Made by a program: the position numbers and the translations under genes. DNA of 41,328 nucleotides from Deltaproteobacteria bacterium (GTDB lineage Bacteria > Desulfobacterota > Desulfuromonadia > Desulfuromonadales > Geopsychrobacteraceae). This document shows positions 28,225-37,082 of this stretch, one piece after another. Within the stretch, counting starts at the first letter, position 1, and each line of letters opens with the position of its first letter. Below the pieces are notes generated by a model. It did no database searches. It saw only the letters and a list, made by a program, of their open reading frames with translations, and had not been told where the DNA came from. Where the stretch lies: the NCBI GenBank assembly GCA_024280485.1, contig JAJRQB010000127.1, forward strand, positions 1 through 41,328, in the 5' to 3' direction.

Positions 28225-28404
28225 AATGGTCCTTTGGTGTTGAGATGAAAGTGTTTTATCTGGCAGATCCCTGCAGACTAGCAGGATGAAACCTGTCGAG
28301 TAAATACGAAATTGCCTCTTACCGTCGGTTCAGGGATCGGAGCATAGTTTTTTTGATGGTGACAAACGGATTTGCAGCCGACTCATGGAAAGTCAGACAG
28401 GCTC

Positions 28405-30021
28405 CTAGAGTGCCTCAGTGAGTCGTTTTTCCACCAATAGCGTTTCTTCTTCAATGCGTTTCTGATCCCATCCGAGTTCATCTGTCATGAGTTTTAACAC
28501 CCTCGGGACCGCTTGCCTGGTTGCCTTGGTATCGAGCAGAGCCAGTGACATGCGGCGTGCCAGGACATCGATAACCCGTTCGGCCAGCTCAAAACGCACG
28601 GCATAGAGAACTTCCGCTTCCAGAACTGGATGTTTTTCGCTCAGGCGTGCGCCGTAACCCTCAGCTGCTAATTGCGCGACTAGTTTTGCTTGATCGCCGT
28701 AGGTTCGATGCAGATAGGTGGCGACATCAGCGTCGAAACCATATTTATCCCGCAGTTCAAGATTGCCATTTTCGCTATATTCAGCACCGCCGCGGATCGG
28801 CAACTGTTCGGTCTGGCAACTCGACTGCGGTGCAAAGAGATCGAACCTCTTGAGCACATGGTCCACAGTATCCAGCGCCATTTTCCGGTAGGTCGTCCAT
28901 TTCCCCCCGGCAATGGTCAGTAAGCCGCTGTCGCTTTCTTCAATGATATGGTCACGCGCCAGTTGTGCCGTATCGATCGCCTTGGGATCGGACACCAGCG
29001 GTCTCAGCCCCGACCAGACCGCCTTGATATCTGACTTTTCAACCTGCAGATTGAAATAGCGCGTGACGTGACGCAGCAGGTAGTCAATCTCTGTTTCAAG
29101 CGGCCTGGGATGTTCGCTGATCTCGGCAGGTTCATCTGTGGTCCCAATCAGGGCGTGATTCTCCCATGGCAGTACAAACAGTACCCGGCCATCTTCGGTT
29201 TCCGGGATCATCAGCCCGGTATCAGGTGGCGCAAAACGTTTATCCAATACGATGTGAATTCCGCTGCTGGCCGAAAGGATTTTGGTCGCAGCAGGGTTGT
29301 CCATCATCCTGATTTGATCTGCAAAGGGTCCGGTTGCATTGATTACAACTTTTGCATTTAGCTGCCAGGTTTCTCCGTTCAATGAATCGGTCACCTTGGC
29401 CCCGGTGGCTTTTCCATTTTCTTTGATAATTCCGCTGACGGCGACATGGTTGATAATGGTCGCACCATGTTGTTCTGCCGTTAAAGCCAGGGCCAGAACC
29501 AGACGGGCATCGTGAAATTGGCCATCATAATAGAGGACTCCGGCTTTCAACCCTTCTGCCTTCACGGTTGGGAAGCGGCGTAAGACTTCCTTGCGACTCA
29601 GCAGGCGACTGTGACCGATATTACGTTTACCGGCGAGCATGTCGTAGAGCTTTAGCCCTGAAAAAACGTAAGGGATATCGATCCATCTATAGAGCGGGGT
29701 GACCAGCGCCAGGCGGTTTGACAGATGAGGTGCATTTTTTAACAGGATATGGCGTTCTCGCAGTCCATCCCTGACCAGATTATATTGAACCCTGTCCAGT
29801 TTTTTGACCGCCATCTCAAGATAGCGCACCCCGCCATGGGCCAACTTGGTGCTGCGACTGCTGGTCCCTTCAGAAAAATCATTCTTTTCGATCAAGGCTA
29901 CACTTAATCCACGGCTTGCTGCATCCAGAGCGACTCCACAGCCGGTTGCGCCACCACCGATTACGAGCAGATCAAAAATACAGTTGTCTTTTAGTTGCGC
30001 TAAACTTTGCTGTCGTCCCAT
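28405..30021 (-). CDS. glpD: glycerol-3-phosphate dehydrogenase (FAD, respiratory)
   Basis: Membrane-associated flavoenzyme that oxidises sn-glycerol-3-phosphate to DHAP and passes electrons to the quinone pool. The Rossmann FAD site is VIGGGATGCGVALDAASRG, followed by GTSSRSTKLAHGGVRYLE. The substrate/flavin region near VINATGPFADQIR and LTIAGGKWTTYRKMA is conserved. The C-terminal domain contains EAEVLYAVRFELAERVIDVLARRMSLALLD. Length 538 aa fits the single-polypeptide aerobic-type GlpD rather than anaerobic GlpABC. It is divergent from glpK across 174 bases, so both probably answer to glycerol-3-phosphate. Confidence 0.96.
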   Translation of the reverse strand: MGRQQSLAQLKDNCIFDLLVIGGGATGCGVALDAASRGLSVALIEKNDFSEGTSSRSTKLAHGGVRYLEMAVKKLDRVQYNLVRDGLRERHILLKNAPHLSNRLALVTPLYRWIDIPYVFSGLKLYDMLAGKRNIGHSRLLSRKEVLRRFPTVKAEGLKAGVLYYDGQFHDARLVLALALTAEQHGATIINHVAVSGIIKENGKATGAKVTDSLNGETWQLNAKVVINATGPFADQIRMMDNPAATKILSASSGIHIVLDKRFAPPDTGLMIPETEDGRVLFVLPWENHALIGTTDEPAEISEHPRPLETEIDYLLRHVTRYFNLQVEKSDIKAVWSGLRPLVSDPKAIDTAQLARDHIIEESDSGLLTIAGGKWTTYRKMALDTVDHVLKRFDLFAPQSSCQTEQLPIRGGAEYSENGNLELRDKYGFDADVATYLHRTYGDQAKLVAQLAAEGYGARLSEKHPVLEAEVLYAVRFELAERVIDVLARRMSLALLDTKATRQAVPRVLKLMTDELGWDQKRIEEETLLVEKRLTEAL

Positions 30022-30130
30022 ATTTCATAAACCTGCTAGCAGTGAGAGAGGAGAAGGGCCAAGACCAATGAGATAATGCCCAAGCATAACACCCAATGTT
30101 ATTTTATTTCCGAACAATTTGAACCTGATT

Positions 30131-30154
30131 GTATCGATACTGATAGACTATAAT
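30131..30154 (+). promoter_or_regulatory. glpK -10 element with palindromic operator candidate
   Basis: A consensus -10, TATAAT, is at 30149-30154, about 42 bases before the glpK start. The perfect palindrome GTATCGATAC (30131-30140) covers the place where a -35 would lie, and no good -35 is visible. This suggests an activator- or repressor-controlled promoter in the glpD-glpK divergent region. The regulator is not in the window. Confidence 0.4.
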
Positions 30155-30195
30155 TCTTGTGATAATAACCCTAGAGATGAGACCGGAGGCCTTCT

Positions 30196-31692
30196 GTGAG
30201 TGGACGTCATATCCTTGCTATCGACCAGGGAACGACAAGTTCTCGGGCGATGATTTTTGATGAGAGCGGGCACTGCGTTGTGCAGGCTCAGCAGGAATTT
30301 AGTCAGATCTACCCACAGGATGGCTGGGTTGAGCATGACCCCGAAGAGATCTGGCAGTCGGTGCTTGATGTTTGTCGCCAAACGCTCAAGCAAGCCGAAG
30401 CATCAGGAATCGACGTTGCTGGCATCGGTATCACCAACCAACGTGAAACGACCCTGGTCTGGGACCGGCAGACCGGCAAGCCACTCTATAATGCCATTGT
30501 CTGGCAGGATCGTCGTGCCGCCGATTATTGTTCCAGGCTGAAGACTGGTGGCAACGAAGAGCAGGTCTCAGAGTTGACCGGTCTTCTGCTCGATCCTTAT
30601 TTCTCTGCGACCAAGTTACGCTGGATCCTCGATCATGTCGACGGGGCTCTGGTTAAAGCTGAGAAGGGTGATTTGGCGTTTGGGACAATCGACAGCTTTC
30701 TGCTCTGGCGGTTAACCGGTGGAAAATCGCATGCGACTGACGCCACCAACGCCTCGCGAACCATGCTGTTCAACATCCATACCCAGGAATGGGATGAATC
30801 TTTACTTGGACTGTTCGAGATTCCGCGTCCCCTGTTACCCGAGGTCAAGGACTGCATCGCTGATTTTGGAACGACGGATGCCATGCTGTTCGGACGTTCA
30901 ATCCCGATTGGCGGGATCGCCGGTGATCAACAGGCGGCCGCTATCGGACAGGCCTGCCTTGAGCCGGGGATGATCAAAAGCACCTATGGAACCGGCTGCT
31001 TTGTCTTGATGAATACCGGCGATAAAGCCTTCCGTTCCCAAAACCGTCTCTTGACAACAGTTGCCTATCGGGTTGATGGCCAGCCCAGCTATGCCATCGA
31101 AGGTTCCATTTTCGTTGCCGGAGCAGCCATCCAATGGCTTCGCGATGGACTGAAGCTGATCGACTCAGCCAGCGAAGTTGAAGGCTTGGCGCAAGGGCTT
31201 AATTCCAATCGTGGGGTTTATCTGGTTCCTGCTTTCACTGGGCTGGGCGCGCCGCACTGGGATCCCCATGCACGCGGAGCGATCTTTGGACTGACTCGTG
31301 ATACCGGCGTTGCCGAAATCGTCAGGGCAACCCTGGAATCGGTCGGTTATCAAACCTATGACCTGATGGAAGCGATGAAACGAGACAGTGAAACCGGGTC
31401 GAAGGCCTTGCGGGTCGATGGCGGCATGGTCGCCAATAACTGGTTCCTGCAGTTTCTGGCGGATATTCTGAATGTTCCGGTTGAACGGCCCAAAGTAACA
31501 GAGACCACAGCCCTAGGTGCTGCCTATCTGGCAGGGATACAACTCGGAGTTTTTGAGTCACTGGCAGATATCCAGAATCACTGGCAGCGAGATGCTCTGT
31601 TCACTCCCAGGCTTGGCGCTGACGAACGTAAGGAGCTGCTGTGCGGCTGGCAAAAGGCGGTTTCCAGAGTTCTGGAAGATGGCGATAGCTGA
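30196..31692 (+). CDS. glpK: glycerol kinase
   Basis: Phosphorylates glycerol to sn-glycerol-3-phosphate, the substrate of the divergently encoded GlpD. The FGGY-family features are [18 protein letters not shown] at the N-terminus, [32 protein letters not shown] (second half) and [20 protein letters not shown]. Length 498 aa is standard. The start is GTG at 30196 with GGAGG at 30185-30189. No glycerol facilitator gene is present in the window. Confidence 0.98.
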   Translation: MSGRHILAIDQGTTSSRAMIFDESGHCVVQAQQEFSQIYPQDGWVEHDPEEIWQSVLDVCRQTLKQAEASGIDVAGIGITNQRETTLVWDRQTGKPLYNAIVWQDRRAADYCSRLKTGGNEEQVSELTGLLLDPYFSATKLRWILDHVDGALVKAEKGDLAFGTIDSFLLWRLTGGKSHATDATNASRTMLFNIHTQEWDESLLGLFEIPRPLLPEVKDCIADFGTTDAMLFGRSIPIGGIAGDQQAAAIGQACLEPGMIKSTYGTGCFVLMNTGDKAFRSQNRLLTTVAYRVDGQPSYAIEGSIFVAGAAIQWLRDGLKLIDSASEVEGLAQGLNSNRGVYLVPAFTGLGAPHWDPHARGAIFGLTRDTGVAEIVRATLESVGYQTYDLMEAMKRDSETGSKALRVDGGMVANNWFLQFLADILNVPVERPKVTETTALGAAYLAGIQLGVFESLADIQNHWQRDALFTPRLGADERKELLCGWQKAVSRVLEDGDS

Positions 31693-31716
31693 TTCGTTTT
31701 TGAGAAGAAAGAATAT

Positions 31717-31767
31717 CAGCAACATGAAAATGTCTGCCCTTTTGGATTGGGCATTTTCATGTTGCTG
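31717..31767 (+). terminator. long bulged hairpin after glpK
   Basis: A 15-base perfect stem (31717-31731 with 31753-31767), a 4-base bulge and an inner GCCC/GGGC pair with a T-rich loop. It lies 25 bases after the glpK stop. No T-tract follows on the + strand, so it may be a Rho-assisted or mRNA-stabilising element. It ends 2 bases before the next promoter. Confidence 0.55.
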
Positions 31768-31769
31768 AA

Positions 31770-31797
31770 TTGACAGGTCGGGAATGCGTGGTATTAA
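31770..31797 (+). promoter_or_regulatory. sigma70-like promoter of the riboswitch leader
   Basis: Consensus -35 TTGACA (31770-31775), 16-base spacer, -10 TATTAA (31792-31797). The predicted start near 31804 is about 13 bases before the first pairing strand of the aptamer, which is the geometry expected of a real leader RNA. Confidence 0.7.
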
Positions 31798-31816
31798 TGA
31801 GAAGAAGAGATTTAAC

Positions 31817-31910
31817 AATCCAGACAAAGCCAAGCTTTCCGTGAGGGGGGCGACGGAAAGCAGCGGGTCTTAAGTTTCCACCTAAAGACGGCCGAGCTAC
31901 CTACGGATTT
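31817..31910 (+). ncRNA. GEMM-I-type cyclic-dinucleotide riboswitch aptamer
   Basis: Aligned by eye to the c-di-GMP-I/GEMM class. The outer stem is AATCC (31817-31821) with GGATT (31906-31910). The first internal hairpin is CTTTCC-GTGA-GGGGGG, capped by a GNRA tetraloop as in the class. Next comes GACGGAAAGCAGCGGGTCT, corresponding to the class consensus GACGCAAAGCCacGGGuCu. The second hairpin pairs GTCTT with AAGAC, and GGCCGAGCTACC corresponds to the consensus agCCGGgcUaCC. Two consensus differences, GGCAAAC to GCCAAGC and ACGCAAAG to ACGGAAAG, look compensatory. Ligand (c-di-GMP or 3',3'-cGAMP) cannot be told from sequence alone. A promoter and a terminator flank it. Confidence 0.7.
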
Positions 31911-31937
31911 GCTATCCAAAAGGGGCTCGGTTTGTTT
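31892..31937 (+). terminator. intrinsic terminator overlapping the riboswitch aptamer
   Basis: CCGAGC (31892-31897), which is part of the aptamer 3' half, can instead pair with GCTCGG (31925-31930), followed by TTTGTTTG. A nested hairpin GGAT/ATCC (31906-31909 / 31915-31918) would take the outer-stem strand as well. Mutual exclusion predicts that ligand binding prevents termination (an ON switch). Confidence 0.6.
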
Positions 31938-32501
31938 GTGGGTTTTGGGTTTATCTCTGAATTCTTTGAATCAGTAAGTAATCGGTAAATCCCGTTTGTA
32001 AGTTATGGGCGGTGATTCGGGGGCAATATCCTTACGAATGTTGGCTAAGAACAGTCCGAATAACAAACTCGCAAACATAATAAATGGCAAAGCTTATCTT
32101 TGATGCATGGCATAACTTCTATAAATAGAATAACTTTAAATAGTATAAAAAATAAACAAACTTCAAAAACATACATATTTTCAGATGGTAAGCTTATTAG
32201 GCGGGATAATGTCTTTCTAGTTTAAATATATAAATAAAGACCATCATGTCAGAAAACTTATATTTAAGGTGGAGTTTAGTAAGTTGAACAGGAGGTTATA
32301 TGTGGGGCTACGAGATGTAAGCGGGAATGATAAGACCAACTGATTTTGGTCAAGTTTACTATTTTGAGGGAAACTAGAGATAGCCTGTTTGGTAGGAGTG
32401 TTCGTATGCTCACCTTTCACCGATTTTAATGCTGAATATGTGTGTAGCTGCAGGTAGACCCTGCATAGATGATTGGGGAGTGTGATGAAAGGAAGGTTTG
32501 C
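31938..32501 (+). other. AT-rich leader with micro-ORFs, no ordinary gene
   Basis: The 564 bases between the riboswitch terminator and the Sel1 gene hold no plausible full-length gene. A six-codon frame MWGYEM (32300-32320) has a perfect AGGAGG five bases ahead. Further on, AGGAG at 32394-32398 precedes a seven-codon frame MLTFHRF (32406-32429), whose TAA shares a base with the ATG of an 18-codon frame (32429-32485). That frame's TGA shares a base with a six-codon frame MKGRFA (32485-32505), whose stop overlaps the Sel1-gene start. A small GCAGG/CCTGC hairpin sits at 32450-32463. The base composition is clearly lower in GC than the housekeeping region. Confidence 0.45.
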
Positions 32502-33257
32502 ATGAGGCATCTAAAGTTAGACGTTATCATAATTATCGTCTTCGCAATTTTTCTTCTCCCGCTAAGTACTTTGGCGGGACTCTCTGTGTCTGAAGACTCT
32601 GGGAGTCAGACCTCTTTGGACTCGGGGCGGCAAGGTTTAACAAAAGACATTATTGCTGGAGAGGAAGCTTATAAGCGAGGTGAGTATAAGTCCGCCTTTA
32701 ATAGGTTTTTCTCTGCGGCTGAAAAAGGACACCCCATAGCTCAATACTACCTGGGGGTTTTGTACGCGTACGGGCAAGGCGTTCAGAAAAATGCTGCAGA
32801 GGCATTCAGGTGGTATCTCATGGCTGCCGAACAAGAAGATATGTCAGCACAGTTTAATTTGGGTTTTTGTTTCGATAAAGGACGTGGTGTAAAGCAGGAT
32901 TATGACGAAGCCCTTAAGTGGTACCGCAAAGCAGCTGACCAAGGGGATAGGCAAGCTCAATATAATATTGCAGTAATTTACCGGGAGGTTTTTAGGGATT
33001 ATGACCAGGCCTTTGATCTTTTCAGTATTCTGGCCGACGAGGGAACCCCCGAAGCCATAGATACCATCGGCGCAATGTATGCCAATGGCGAAGGGCGGAA
33101 GGTGGACTATGTTGGAGCCTACATATGGTTCTATCTTGCAAAGTATAAATATCATTTCAAACCGGCTGAGCAGCATCTTGAAAAAGTTAAATTGCTGATG
33201 AACAAAGACCAGTTATTGGATGCAGAGTTAACAGCAACGTTAATGATGAGCAGGTAA
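32502..33257 (+). CDS. exported Sel1-repeat (TPR-like) protein
   Basis: 251-aa protein with a signal peptide (hydrophobic residues about 8-24, ending STLAG) and about five Sel1-like repeats from residue 55 on. Examples are AQYYLGVLYAYGQGV, AQFNLGFCFDKGRGV and IDTIGAMYANGEGR. Sel1 repeats are protein-binding scaffolds, so it is probably a periplasmic adaptor. ATG 32502 has GGAAGG upstream and a good signal peptide; an in-frame ATG at 32469 lacks both. It is the first of four exported-protein genes in a row, 43 bases before the CHAT protease gene, so a functional partnership is inferred. Confidence 0.85.
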   Translation: MRHLKLDVIIIIVFAIFLLPLSTLAGLSVSEDSGSQTSLDSGRQGLTKDIIAGEEAYKRGEYKSAFNRFFSAAEKGHPIAQYYLGVLYAYGQGVQKNAAEAFRWYLMAAEQEDMSAQFNLGFCFDKGRGVKQDYDEALKWYRKAADQGDRQAQYNIAVIYREVFRDYDQAFDLFSILADEGTPEAIDTIGAMYANGEGRKVDYVGAYIWFYLAKYKYHFKPAEQHLEKVKLLMNKDQLLDAELTATLMMSR

Positions 33258-33300
33258 GAAAATGTAGACTTTGCGACTCGGCAGCATCGATAGGCGAGAT

Positions 33301-36300
33301 ATGAAAATATGTTTAGTGGTTCTCATTCTGCTCTTTGCGTCCATGACTATATGTATCGAGTCAGGCGCATCAAACATAAAAATCACACAGGCTAAAACTC
33401 TTATTGATAAAGGTGATAGATATGCGAGCAGCGGACAGAACCAAAAAGCCTTAAATGCCTACAAGCAGGCCCTTGATGTCTCTCGAAAGGTAAAAGATGC
33501 AGGCTTGGAAGCCACTGCGCTGTACTATATGGGAAATATTTATCTCAAAGATAGTATGCACGCTGAGGCTTTGAGTGCTTTTCACAAATTGCTGAAAATT
33601 GATCAAGTAAATAAGGATGAGCTGAATGAGGCCATAGATTTAAATAATATTGGTTATTCTTATTTTAAACTTCGCCGTTATCCGGAAGCTATCGAGTATT
33701 TGAGTAAAGCATTAGGACTAACTCAAAAAGTCAGAGATGCAGCGACTGAATCTTTGGCCTTAGTGAATCTTGGCGATAGCTATGTCGGACTATATCAGTA
33801 TGAAAAAGCATTAAATCATTATCTTAACGCATTAAATTACCTGCTCGCGAATAAGGACTTGCCAGGTCAAGCTAATATCAATACAAAAATTGGTCTAATT
33901 CACTCTAGACTTAAGGATTTCTCTACATCGATCAGTTATTACCAACAGGCCATGAGGATTTATACTCAGCTTGAAGATTCTGCAGGTAAGGCTCAGGTGT
34001 TGTGGGCAATCGGAATCAACTATTTCCATCTTGCCAATTACCAGGATGCACTGAAACATTATCAACCAATTCTGAAAATTTCGCGGGAAACAGGAGATTC
34101 ACTCCTTGAGTCGCGAGTCCTTATAAATATTGGGGAGGTCTATGATGTGCAAGGGAGGCATCTTGAAGCCTTGGAGCAATTTCAACTCGCCATAGCTATT
34201 AGCAATAAGAACGGAAACTTGCGTGTCAAGGAACAGGCTCTTGGTTCTGTTGGCATAACGAACAGCAAGCTTGGGCGTTATTCAGAGGCATTGGTAGCTT
34301 ATACGCAAGCACTGGAAATAGGCCGCATTACCAAGAATAAATCTGGCGAAGCGGCAGAGCTTCAAAACATCGGCATTATCTATAGCAATCGTGGCCAGCA
34401 TGTAAAGGCTCTTGAATATCAAGAACTGGCTCTGGATATCCACCGGGAGACTCGTAATATTTCTGGTGAAGCTGGAGCCCTCGCAAACATCGGCGTGCTC
34501 TACAACGACATTGCTTATTACGATAAGGCTCTCGAGTATCAGCAACAAGCGTTGGAGATGTTCCGCAGGGTCAAAGATCCCGCTGGCGAAGGAACGGCAC
34601 TAGACAGTATCGGGACTATCTACATTAATTTAAATCAGTACGAAAAAGCCTTAAAACACTATGAGCAGTCTCTGGAGTTAAGTCGTAAAATCGGTGATAT
34701 CTCTGGCGCAGGAAGAACCCTTGGCAATCTCGGACTTGTCAACAAGAAGTTCGGTCAGTACGACAAGGCAATGAAGTATTATGAGCAGTCTCTAGCGGTT
34801 AATCGCAAAATCGGCCATAGCGTCACTGAAAGCGCTACTTTGAATAATATCGGAACCATATATTCTACGCTTGGTCAGCACGACAAGGCATTGCCGTATT
34901 TTGAACAGTCCCTGGATATTAAAAGGAGGGTTGGTGATATTGTCAGCCAGCCTGGAGTACTTTTGAATATCGGAATAATCGCCGCTGCTCTCAAGAATTC
35001 TAGTGTGGCGCTTAAGACCATTCAAGAATCTATTAGTCTCTCCGAAAATATCAGAGCGGCCAAGTCCCTCTGGAGAGGGCATTCAGCTCTTGGTAAGTAT
35101 CTATGGGCGTCGGGAAAAGCTACAGAGGCTGTCCCTCAATATGAGCGTGCAATAGAAGTCATTGAAGAAATCTACGGTCATACCAGCGGCTTCAAGGAGG
35201 AGGAACGTTCCAGTCTGATCGGGGCGAAAAGCTTTGTCTATGATGAGTTTATCAAGCTTCTTTTGGAACTGCACCGCAAACATCCCGGGAAACGCTATGG
35301 CAGACAGGCCTTTAGCGTTTCTGAACAGAGCAAGTCGCGGGTTTTTCAGGAAATGCTGGCCAAAGCCGGAGCCCGAGCTCAGTTTTCTGGGGATGAGGCC
35401 TTTTTGGCGTTGATCGAGAAAGAGCGGCAGTCGGCTGTAGAACTGTCAAATCTGAATCAACAACTGAGCCAAGAGCGGTCAAGGCCCGGGGCGACAATAA
35501 ACCTGGAGTCTGTTCAGGTCATTACGCAGCAGATCGTTGGAATTGAAAAATCTTTGATGGCGCTCGTCAAGGAGATCGAGAAAAAATATCCCCGGTACGT
35601 TGACTTGAAGCGGCCCAAACCTCTGCAGGTGGAAGACCTGCAGGCGGTTCTAGCAGCAGACGAGACCGTGCTTAACTACTCAGTGGGCAAAGAACATCTT
35701 GTTGCTTTTGTCATTAGCAAAAAAAGTTTCAAACTCATCGAGCTTAAGTTAAGTCGAGATGCCTTGCGACAGCTGGCCAAAACGTTTCGCGAGGGGATTT
35801 CCAGCACCGGCGATCTGGGATTCGATCCTATGGCCGCGCATGAGCTATATCGGATGATCTTTGAGCCGGTCGCTCCGGCACTGGGCAACCGGACCAAACT
35901 TTATGTCTCAGCGGACGATATTCTCTACACCCTTCCATTCGAGGCTCTAGTGGACGAAGAGGTTGATACTGAGGTCTTTTTAGCGCAGCGGGAAAAGTGG
36001 GAGAAGGGAGAGGATGCCATGCACAGTGAGTATGGCACATTGCACTATCTTATTGACTCCCTCACGTTGACCTATCTGCCTTCTGCATCTGTACTTCGTT
36101 CATTGAGAACCTATGCAAAATCAGGGTATGGAAATTGGGAGACGCCATTGGTCGCCTTTGCTGATCCGATCTTTGGCAAGGAGGACGCCGAGGATAGCGA
36201 CAAGGGGCTCAGCCAGAGGGGCATTGTTAGGATCGCAGAGAATTCACTGGAGCAACCTGCTCAATCGTCGGGGCGTATGCAATTGAAAAGACTCAGGCAG

Positions 36301-36888
36301 ACAGCGTCTGAGGCAATAGCGATTAGTGACATTTTGGATAGTTCAAAGGACGATATCTATTTGCGCGGGGATGCCAGCGAGGAAAATGTGCACAACGCAA
36401 GGCTCGGTAGGGCTCGATATATCCTTTTTGCGACCCACGGTTTTCTGGGAGGTGAATTCAATGGCATGACCGAACCGACTCTTGCGTTGACACTTGTAGG
36501 CAATTCAGGCGACCGGGACGGCTTACTCACGATGAGCGAAGTGCTGGGCTTGGACCTGAATGCAGAGCTTGTGGTTCTGTCTGCGTGCAACACCTCTGGA
36601 GAAGGAGAAAAAGCTGGCCAGGGGGAAGAGTTCGCGGGATTGACCCGATCGTTCATGTACGCAGGGAGTAAGGCGCTCCTGGTGACACACTGGAGTGTAG
36701 AGAGTACTGCCGCCAAGGACTTGATGGTGGGGACATTCGAACTAATGAAGCTAAAAAGCAAGCCAGACGCTTTGCGCAAGGCGAAGATCAAAATTAAGAG
36801 TTCTACTCGAAAGGTGGCGGGTAAGATGCTGTCTCAATCTCACCCCTATTTCTGGGCGGCTTATGTGATTGTCGGTGAGGGTAGTTGA
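33301..36888 (+). CDS. exported TPR-CHAT protein (caspase-like protease)
   Basis: 1195-aa protein. A signal peptide (residues 1 to about 24, MKICLVVLILLF) leads into about 15 tandem 40-residue TPRs of the TPR_12/kinesin-light-chain type up to about residue 632. A coiled or linker region follows (about 640-780), then a CHAT domain (about 785-1190). The CHAT dyad is His1046 in FATHGFL and Cys1096 in LSACNT, with the conserved GLTRSFMYAG and VTHWSV blocks after it, so the enzyme looks catalytically intact. CHAT peptidases are caspase-like cysteine proteases. I chose ATG 33301 over the in-frame TTG 33271 because the signal peptide starts there. Substrate and activator are unknown; nothing resembling gasdermin or CRISPR is nearby. 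Confidence 0.88.
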   Translation: MKICLVVLILLFASMTICIESGASNIKITQAKTLIDKGDRYASSGQNQKALNAYKQALDVSRKVKDAGLEATALYYMGNIYLKDSMHAEALSAFHKLLKIDQVNKDELNEAIDLNNIGYSYFKLRRYPEAIEYLSKALGLTQKVRDAATESLALVNLGDSYVGLYQYEKALNHYLNALNYLLANKDLPGQANINTKIGLIHSRLKDFSTSISYYQQAMRIYTQLEDSAGKAQVLWAIGINYFHLANYQDALKHYQPILKISRETGDSLLESRVLINIGEVYDVQGRHLEALEQFQLAIAISNKNGNLRVKEQALGSVGITNSKLGRYSEALVAYTQALEIGRITKNKSGEAAELQNIGIIYSNRGQHVKALEYQELALDIHRETRNISGEAGALANIGVLYNDIAYYDKALEYQQQALEMFRRVKDPAGEGTALDSIGTIYINLNQYEKALKHYEQSLELSRKIGDISGAGRTLGNLGLVNKKFGQYDKAMKYYEQSLAVNRKIGHSVTESATLNNIGTIYSTLGQHDKALPYFEQSLDIKRRVGDIVSQPGVLLNIGIIAAALKNSSVALKTIQESISLSENIRAAKSLWRGHSALGKYLWASGKATEAVPQYERAIEVIEEIYGHTSGFKEEERSSLIGAKSFVYDEFIKLLLELHRKHPGKRYGRQAFSVSEQSKSRVFQEMLAKAGARAQFSGDEAFLALIEKERQSAVELSNLNQQLSQERSRPGATINLESVQVITQQIVGIEKSLMALVKEIEKKYPRYVDLKRPKPLQVEDLQAVLAADETVLNYSVGKEHLVAFVISKKSFKLIELKLSRDALRQLAKTFREGISSTGDLGFDPMAAHELYRMIFEPVAPALGNRTKLYVSADDILYTLPFEALVDEEVDTEVFLAQREKWEKGEDAMHSEYGTLHYLIDSLTLTYLPSASVLRSLRTYAKSGYGNWETPLVAFADPIFGKEDAEDSDKGLSQRGIVRIAENSLEQPAQSSGRMQLKRLRQTASEAIAISDILDSSKDDIYLRGDASEENVHNARLGRARYILFATHGFLGGEFNGMTEPTLALTLVGNSGDRDGLLTMSEVLGLDLNAELVVLSACNTSGEGEKAGQGEEFAGLTRSFMYAGSKALLVTHWSVESTAAKDLMVGTFELMKLKSKPDALRKAKIKIKSSTRKVAGKMLSQSHPYFWAAYVIVGEGS

Positions 36889-37082
36889 CAGGGTGACGGC
36901 ATAAATAAGGATGATTTTCTGGGTTAAATTGTAGAAAAGGTGTGTATTTTTTTGTAGTCACAAGGCTGTCAATGCGTACTTAGGGTTACGATTTTAACGA
37001 ATAGTAGAAGTTGGCTTTTCACGAACATGTGAATGCTGCTTTTTAAATACAAGCAAACTGGGGATCGGAGGTCGTTTTGGAT

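Noticed and set aside
32244-32510. 88-residue minus-strand frame across the leader of the Sel1 gene
   Set aside because: No ribosome-binding site, low-complexity composition and no recognisable motif; it overlaps the + strand start of the Sel1 gene.
34620-34930. CRISPR-like direct repeats in the CHAT gene
   Set aside because: The periodicity is 120 bases, in frame, and encodes TPR units; there are no spacers.
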